Part shown: positions 9,056 through 12,650 of the stretch, piece after piece
How positions within the stretch are numbered: the first letter of the stretch is position 1
How the letters are laid out: each line of letters opens with the position of its first letter
DNA from: Zygnema cylindricum
Lineage: Eukaryota; Streptophyta; Zygnematophyceae; Zygnematales; Zygnemataceae
Direction: 5' to 3'
DNA length: 12,650 bases
NCBI GenBank assembly: GCA_037447655.1
Contig: JBBHKE010001445.1
Span: 171,018-183,667, forward strand
Program-made: the position numbers and the translations under genes
The notes under the pieces: model-generated
Databases searched by the model: none
Seen by the model: only the letters and a program-made list of their open reading frames with translations
Told to the model about the DNA's origin: nothing

Positions 9056-9195
9056 TACTACGATTTGAACTGACGCACGGAACAATTCCGTACACTAATT
9101 TAATGGTATTTATATTTATATGGTATAATCCGCCTGCCTTCCCTCGGCGCCTCCTGTCCTCTCACCTCTGCCTATTGGCCACGCTACTCGGTCTG
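9056..9195 (+). promoter_or_regulatory. Upstream element of a probable fourth, truncated kinase unit
   Basis: Bases 9056-9085 repeat the element at 6346-6375 (core 'gatttgaactgacgcac'). As in copy 3, an A/T-rich stretch follows and then a pyrimidine-rich tract (9130-9180), which in copy 3 comes just before the kinase exon. Here the sequence instead meets a run of about 22 T at 9196 and no kinase exon follows. The reading as a truncated fourth unit is inference from this one element plus the matching order of features. Confidence 0.4.
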
Positions 9196-9237
9196 TTTTT
9201 TTTTTTTTTTTTTTTTTTTATCATTTTTTTTTTTTTT
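9196..9237 (+). repeat. Poly-T tracts at a composition boundary
   Basis: About 22 T, then ATCA, then about 14 T. To the left, base composition is ordinary for the kinase region. To the right, long T runs recur every few dozen bases up to the window end. Confidence 0.8.
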
Positions 9238-9265
9238 AATAACATGTATGTTTTTTTTTGTCCAG

Positions 9266-11875
9266 ATGCTGGCAAAGGATTTGGTTATGGAGGGCATCCG
9301 GAAAAAACGCCAATATGTCAGTTTTTTTTTTTTTTAGCGTTTTTTTTTAGTGAAGGTTTTGACATTTTGACTACTTTTTCTGATTTTTTTTATTTTTTTT
9401 ATCCTTTTTTTATTTACTTCGTTAATTATTTTTAGATTTGAAGTCTGATTTTGACTTTTTTTTTTTTGATATGATTTATTACTTTCCTTTTTTTCTTTTG
9501 TTGGGACGGGTGGGGTGGGTTGGGGGGAGATTTTTTTTATTATTTATATTATTAGTTTTGTCTTTTTATCTTCATGTTTTTTTTCTAGCAATTATTTTCC
9601 GTCCTTGATATCGGTTTTAAAAAAAAATACTGTAGTTTAATTATGTTGTTTTATCATGTCGTTATTTTTTAATATAGTTATATGTACATAAATTGTGAGA
9701 ATAATTCGAATAAGAATAACAATAATATTAAGAATTATCATTGTTAATCGGAATAATAATAATAATATGGATTATCATTGTTAATTAGTTATATTAAGGA
9801 AATAAATGTTGAAATTTTGAGAGATTTTTTAATGTTTTTTTTTTCAGAGAGGTGGACCAGAAAAAATCAATATCTCTTTGGAAGCAAAAGAAGTCCTGAA
9901 ACTGGCAAGAAATTTTATGGGTGAGTTTTTTTTTTTTTTTTTCCTGGCAAGAAATTTTGTCGGTGAGACTTTTTTTTTCTTTTTTTTTTTCTTTTTCCCC
10001 TTCTTTTTTTTTTTTTTACAGGGGGGGACCCTTTTTTTTTTTTTTTTTTTCTGGCAAAAAATTTTTTGGGCGGGACTGTTTTTTTTTTTTTTTTTTTACC
10101 CTTTTTTCCGGCATGAAGGACAAAGCAAAAAAAATATTTATAACTTTTTTTGCGGGGAGTCAAATTTTACAATGAAAAATGCAAAATTTTGTGGGTTGGA
10201 GGGAGGTAGGAGGAAGGGATGGGAATGGAGAAGTATCTTCCTTCTCTCGACCCTCTCTCTACCTCTTTCTCTCCCTGTTCCTCACTCTCTCCCTTTCCCT
10301 CTCTTTATTTTTCATCTCTTTCTCTCTCTTTCGTCCCCCCTCCCTTTCCCCCAATTTTTTAAGTTTGTTTTATTTTTCTTCAATTGACCAATAGCCTATA
10401 GCCTTTAACTAAAATATATACCCCTTCCTGTCTCCCCCCCTCCCCCCTTCCCCCTTCCCCCCTCCTTTAGTTCCTTCGGCCATCACTTCTTCCCTCTCCT
10501 CCCGACATTGATTTATTTCTTAATCTATTTTCTCACTTATTTATTTGTTTATTATTATTAATTATTTATATATTTATTTGCTTCTTTATTTCTTTCTTTT
10601 CATACTTATTTACTTATTTATTCTATTTGTTAGTCATTTCTTTATTTGTTTATTTAGGTTTTTTTTTGCAATTTCTTTTGGTGGTAGTCAGATTTAATGA
10701 ATTTACCGAAAGTCGAAATTCAGACTGAAATATATTTTATTTGTTTATTCATTTAATTCTTTCGTTATCACGTTGTTTTATTTTTTATGTTTTTTTATTT
10801 ATTTATTTTATTATTAAACTGTTTGTTTGCGTAGTTTACTTTTTTTTTGAGCAGAATTAATGGATCTCGCGAATGCCGAAATTCAAATAGAAATATATTC
10901 TATTTGTTTATTCATTTATTTCCTTCTTTATTGTTTTATTCAATCATTTATGTTTATTTATTTAAATGATTATTTAAATGCTTTTTTTTTTTTTTTTTTG
11001 GGCAGAATTAATGGATCTCGCCGAAATTCAAATTGAAATATGTTTTATTTGTTTATTCATTTATTTATTTTTTATTTCTTTATTTATCTTTTTATGTGTA
11101 TTTATATAAATAATTATTTGTTTGTTTGTTTACGTATTTTTCTTTTTTTTTGGGCAAAATTAATGGATCTCACGAAGCCCAAATCCAAACGGAAATATAT
11201 TTTATTTGTTATTCATTTGATTTCTTTCTTTATTGCTTTATTCATTTATTTATGTTTATTTCTTTAAATAGTTATTCAAATGTTTGTTACATAGTTTTTT
11301 TTGTTTTTTTTGGGCAGAATTAATGGATTAATTGTTAATTCGTATATTTTTTTCTTTGTTGCTTTATTCGTTTATCCATGTTTATTTATTTCAATAATGA
11401 TTTTATTGTTTGTTTTTTTTGGGGGGGGGGGGCAGAATTAATGGATCTCACGAAAGCCGAAATCCAAACCGAAAACGATCTAGAAAGTTTTGTTCAAGAA
11501 TCTGTCGAAAAAAGCAAAACCCTAGGAGAAAAAAACCTTTTTTCGAACTTTTCCAATAGTTTCGAATCGATGTTATGTTTTTTGAATGAACTTTTTGATT
11601 CGCAATTCAAACTTTTTTTGTTTTTGCATGATTTTTTCCCAAAATCCGACCCAGAAATTTTATTGGATACGGCTAAAAAAATGATTTCACACGAAAGCGA
11701 TTACGATCTCGTTTGGTGGGATTTGAAATTTTTGGAAATTTTAAAAGTGGGTTATTTTTTAATTTTTAAAGAGTGTTCGGGAGTTTGCGAGGAGGAGGGA
11801 GCGAGAGTGAGGGAGGCCGGGGGTCTCCATGTCCTCGGAACGGAGCTCCAGGATTCCAGGAGAAATGATGACCAG
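9266..11875 (+). CDS. SecA-family preprotein translocase ATPase, internal fragment; joined 9266-9316, 9848-9920, 11436-11875
   Basis: SecA is the ATPase that pushes proteins through SecY, in plastids at the thylakoid or, for the SECA2 type, the envelope. The decisive stretch is near the end of exon 3: an E-G-A-R-V segment, then GGLHVLGTELQDSRRNDDQ. This corresponds to the family's GGLHVIGTERHESRRIDNQ in the second nucleotide-binding domain. Exon 1 (MLAKDLVMEGIRKKRQY) fits the piece after the GTDI.LGGN motif. 'VQESVEKSK' in exon 3 fits the plastid/SECA2-type insertion, as I remember it. Splicing is supported by phases: exon 1 ends and exon 2 begins in phase 0. Exon 2 ends ATG-G before GTGAGT, and exon 3 supplies AA, completing GAA. 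The total is 564 bases (188 codons), all open. A complete SecA has about 800-1000 residues, so both ends are missing. The N-terminal motor half is not upstream, and the expected LRGR..RQGDPG exon is not downstream within the window. The motif is diverged (RIDN to RNDD). Confidence 0.65.
9317..9847 (+). other. SecA-gene intron 1, T-rich
   Basis: Donor GTCAGT at 9317 and acceptor TTTTTTTTCAG ending at 9847. It holds many T runs and a 37-base-period imperfect tandem repeat at 9711-9785 ('attatcattgttaat' twice). No coding content is visible. Confidence 0.5.
9711..9785. repeat. Imperfect tandem duplication, period 37 bp
   Basis: 'attatcattgttaat' is at 9734-9748 and again at 9771-9785, each preceded by an AATAAY-rich stretch. 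Confidence 0.6.
9902..10075 (+). repeat. Degraded repeats of a SecA exon-donor end
   Basis: The end of exon 2 with its donor, 'ctggcaagaaatttt' plus 'gtgag', starts at 9902. It recurs at 9944 ('ctggcaagaaattttgtcgg' then 'tgag') and, more decayed, at 10051 ('ctggcaaaaaatttttt' then 'gggcggg'). At about 10018-10030 an 'acagggggggaccc' string resembles the acceptor and first codons of the same exon. A T run takes the place of the exon body between it and 10051. Only the first copy is a usable exon. Confidence 0.6.
10230..10500 (+). repeat. Long polypyrimidine (C/T) tract
   Basis: About 270 bases almost wholly C and T, including CTCTCT-rich stretches and C runs at 10433-10463, interrupted by a short mixed stretch at about 10380-10420. 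Such tracts can form triplex (H-DNA). No gene is in it. Confidence 0.75.
10510..10680 (+). repeat. TTTA-rich low-complexity region
   Basis: Imperfect TTTA/TTTG/TTTC tetranucleotides with no coding content. The same kind of sequence forms the spacer of the following tandem repeat. Confidence 0.7.
10689..11435 (+). repeat. Tandem repeat of intron end plus exon start (SecA exon 3), about 150-160 bp period
   Basis: Acceptor-like ends lie at 10691, 10854, 11005, 11157, 11317 and finally 11435, giving spacings of 163, 151, 152, 160 and 118. Each is followed by a version of the first ~40 bases of exon 3 ('aattaatggatctc', 'gccgaaat'), which then runs into 'atatattttatttgtttatt' spacer in most units. 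Only the last continues into the real exon. The unit at 11157 has GCAA instead of GCAG, and the one at 11317 loses the exon sequence after 'aattaatggat'. The repeats therefore look like diverging decoys of the true acceptor. Confidence 0.75.
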
Positions 11876-12550
11876 GTAGGGGGTGGGGTTTTTGGGTTTT
11901 TTTAAGGGTTTTCTTAGGGGTTAGGAGGGGTGGTAAGGTCTTTAGGGGTTAAGGAGAAGTTTAGGATTTAGGGTTTGGGGTTTAGGAGGAGCTTTTAGGG
12001 CTTAGTTTTTAGGGTTTGGGGTCCCTTTTTAAGATTTTTTTTTTTGGGAAATTATTTTTTAGGGATTTTTTTTTTATAATTTTTTTTTCCGGAGGAATAA
12101 GTTTAGACTTTTTCTGATGAGGAATTTTGGGAACTTTTTAGGGTTTTTTTAGGCAGAATTTCAAGGTTTGCTTGACGAATCGTAGGGTTACTAAGGAATT
12201 TATTAAGGTGCAAAAGAAAAAAAAGGATAATTTTTTGGATGGGAATTAAGGGGTTTTGTGGGAGGGGTTTTTTTGTTGCTGTTTTTTTTTTTGAGGGTGT
12301 TTTTTGGGTTATTTTAGGGTGTTTGTTTGGAATTCTTAGGTTTTGTAGAGGCTGTTGAGGGGTCTTTTCTGGCAAAATTAAGGTTTTTCTATCGAATTCC
12401 TAGGTTAAAGAAGAAATTTTACATTTTTTGGGGGAATTTTAAAGCTTTTTTTCTGGATTCAAAGGGTTTTAGAATGAATTTTTGGTTTATGGGAGATATT
12501 TTTTGTGGGAGTCTGTGTTTTTTTGTATTTTTTTAGGTTTTTCATTGGTG

Positions 12551-12581
<31 letters not shown>

Positions 12582-12650
12582 ATTTGTTTATGGTTTTAGT
12601 GCCTGAAATTTTTCCATGGTTGTTAGTAGTTTTTTTTTTTTTTTTTTTTT
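11876..12650 (+). other. G/T-rich region, probably a SecA-gene intron reaching the window end
   Basis: It begins with donor GTAGGG after the in-phase CAG codon. The + strand is almost free of C, with many TTTAGGG-like words (for example around 11970-12020) that recall the plant-type telomere unit but are irregular. It ends in poly-T. No LRGR or RQGDPG coding is present, so the next SecA exon must lie beyond 12650 or be lost. An open 51-base stretch at 12157-12207, bounded by CAG and GT, does not fit SecA. Confidence 0.5.

Larger units (their letters stand above)
9921..11435 (+). other. SecA-gene intron 2, about 1.5 kb
   Basis: Donor GTGAGT at 9921-9926; acceptor preceded by a T run and 13 or so G, ending GGCAG at 11435; phase 1. 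Inside it are the repeated donor ends, a long pyrimidine tract, TTTA-rich DNA and repeated acceptor/exon starts, each listed separately. Confidence 0.55.

Noticed and set aside
9022-9435. 137-codon frame full of Phe
   Set aside because: Made of poly-T translation crossing the composition boundary; not a protein.
9878-10394. Long Phe-rich and Lys-rich frames over the T runs
   Set aside because: Homopolymer translation. Only the first part (up to 9920) belongs to a real exon.
11747-11773. A 27-base intron (gtgggt...aaagag) within SecA exon 3
   Set aside because: Too short, in frame, and its translation (VGYFLIFKE) aligns well with the helix preceding the GGLHV motif in SecA, so it is coding.
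11940-12020. Interstitial telomere array
   Set aside because: TTTAGGG-like words are present but irregular and mixed with other G/T words. There is no continuous array.
12157-12207. Next SecA exon between CAG and GT
   Set aside because: The 17 codons do not match the LRGR..RQGDPG segment that must follow SRR..DQ. The 'ggcagaatt' start may be another decoy acceptor.
1-12650. CRISPR array, tRNA or rRNA genes, bacterial operon
   Set aside because: No regular repeat-spacer pattern, no cloverleaf or rRNA sequence recognised, and introns exclude an ordinary bacterial region.

Overview
The window looks like nuclear DNA from a eukaryote that carries a plastid. Genes are split by introns with recognisable GT...AG borders whose reading phases match. 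Long A/T-rich stretches hold no gene, and there are remnants that look like transposon ends. The right-hand gene resembles the plastid-type protein-export motor SecA, and an intron-containing SecA points to an alga or plant-like organism rather than an animal or fungus. The exact lineage cannot be read from this sequence.

Left and middle (1 to about 9190): a tandem family of one gene on the + strand. The gene encodes a receptor-like/IRAK-like (TKL-type) protein kinase with a C-terminal coiled coil in a separate exon. Copy 1 (1-919) enters from the left edge and is a pseudogene with stops and frameshifts. Copy 2 (3946-4468) keeps only the coiled-coil exon, the 3' part of the intron and the 3' flank. 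It is also a pseudogene, and it is cut exactly at the end of a hAT-like inverted-repeat element. Copy 3 (6567-8327) is open: two exons join in phase 0 at 7537/7809. Its kinase domain keeps the HRD Asp, the metal-binding Asn and the Asp of DxG. However, the beta-3 Lys is Arg and the Glu of the APE motif is Tyr, so activity is doubtful. Its initiating exon is not identifiable here. Upstream of copy 3 lies a cluster of ten CACCGACA-like motifs, five consecutive-pair spacings of which include four of exactly 20 bp. A conserved upstream element next to it reappears at 9056-9085, probably marking the start of a fourth unit that ends abruptly near 9195.

Right (about 9195 to 12650): composition changes abruptly to extreme T-richness on the + strand. 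Three exons (9266-9316, 9848-9920, 11436-11875) join in compatible phases and encode an internal segment of a SecA-family ATPase, ending in the GGLHV..GT...SRR..DQ motif. The large intron before the third exon contains about five diverged tandem copies of the intron-end/exon-start junction, and degraded copies of the preceding exon's donor end. Neither the N-terminal motor half of SecA nor the next expected exon is present. The last 775 bases are G/T-rich, probably intron.

The two genes show no functional link. Their join near the poly-T run at 9196-9217 may be a rearrangement or an assembly error.
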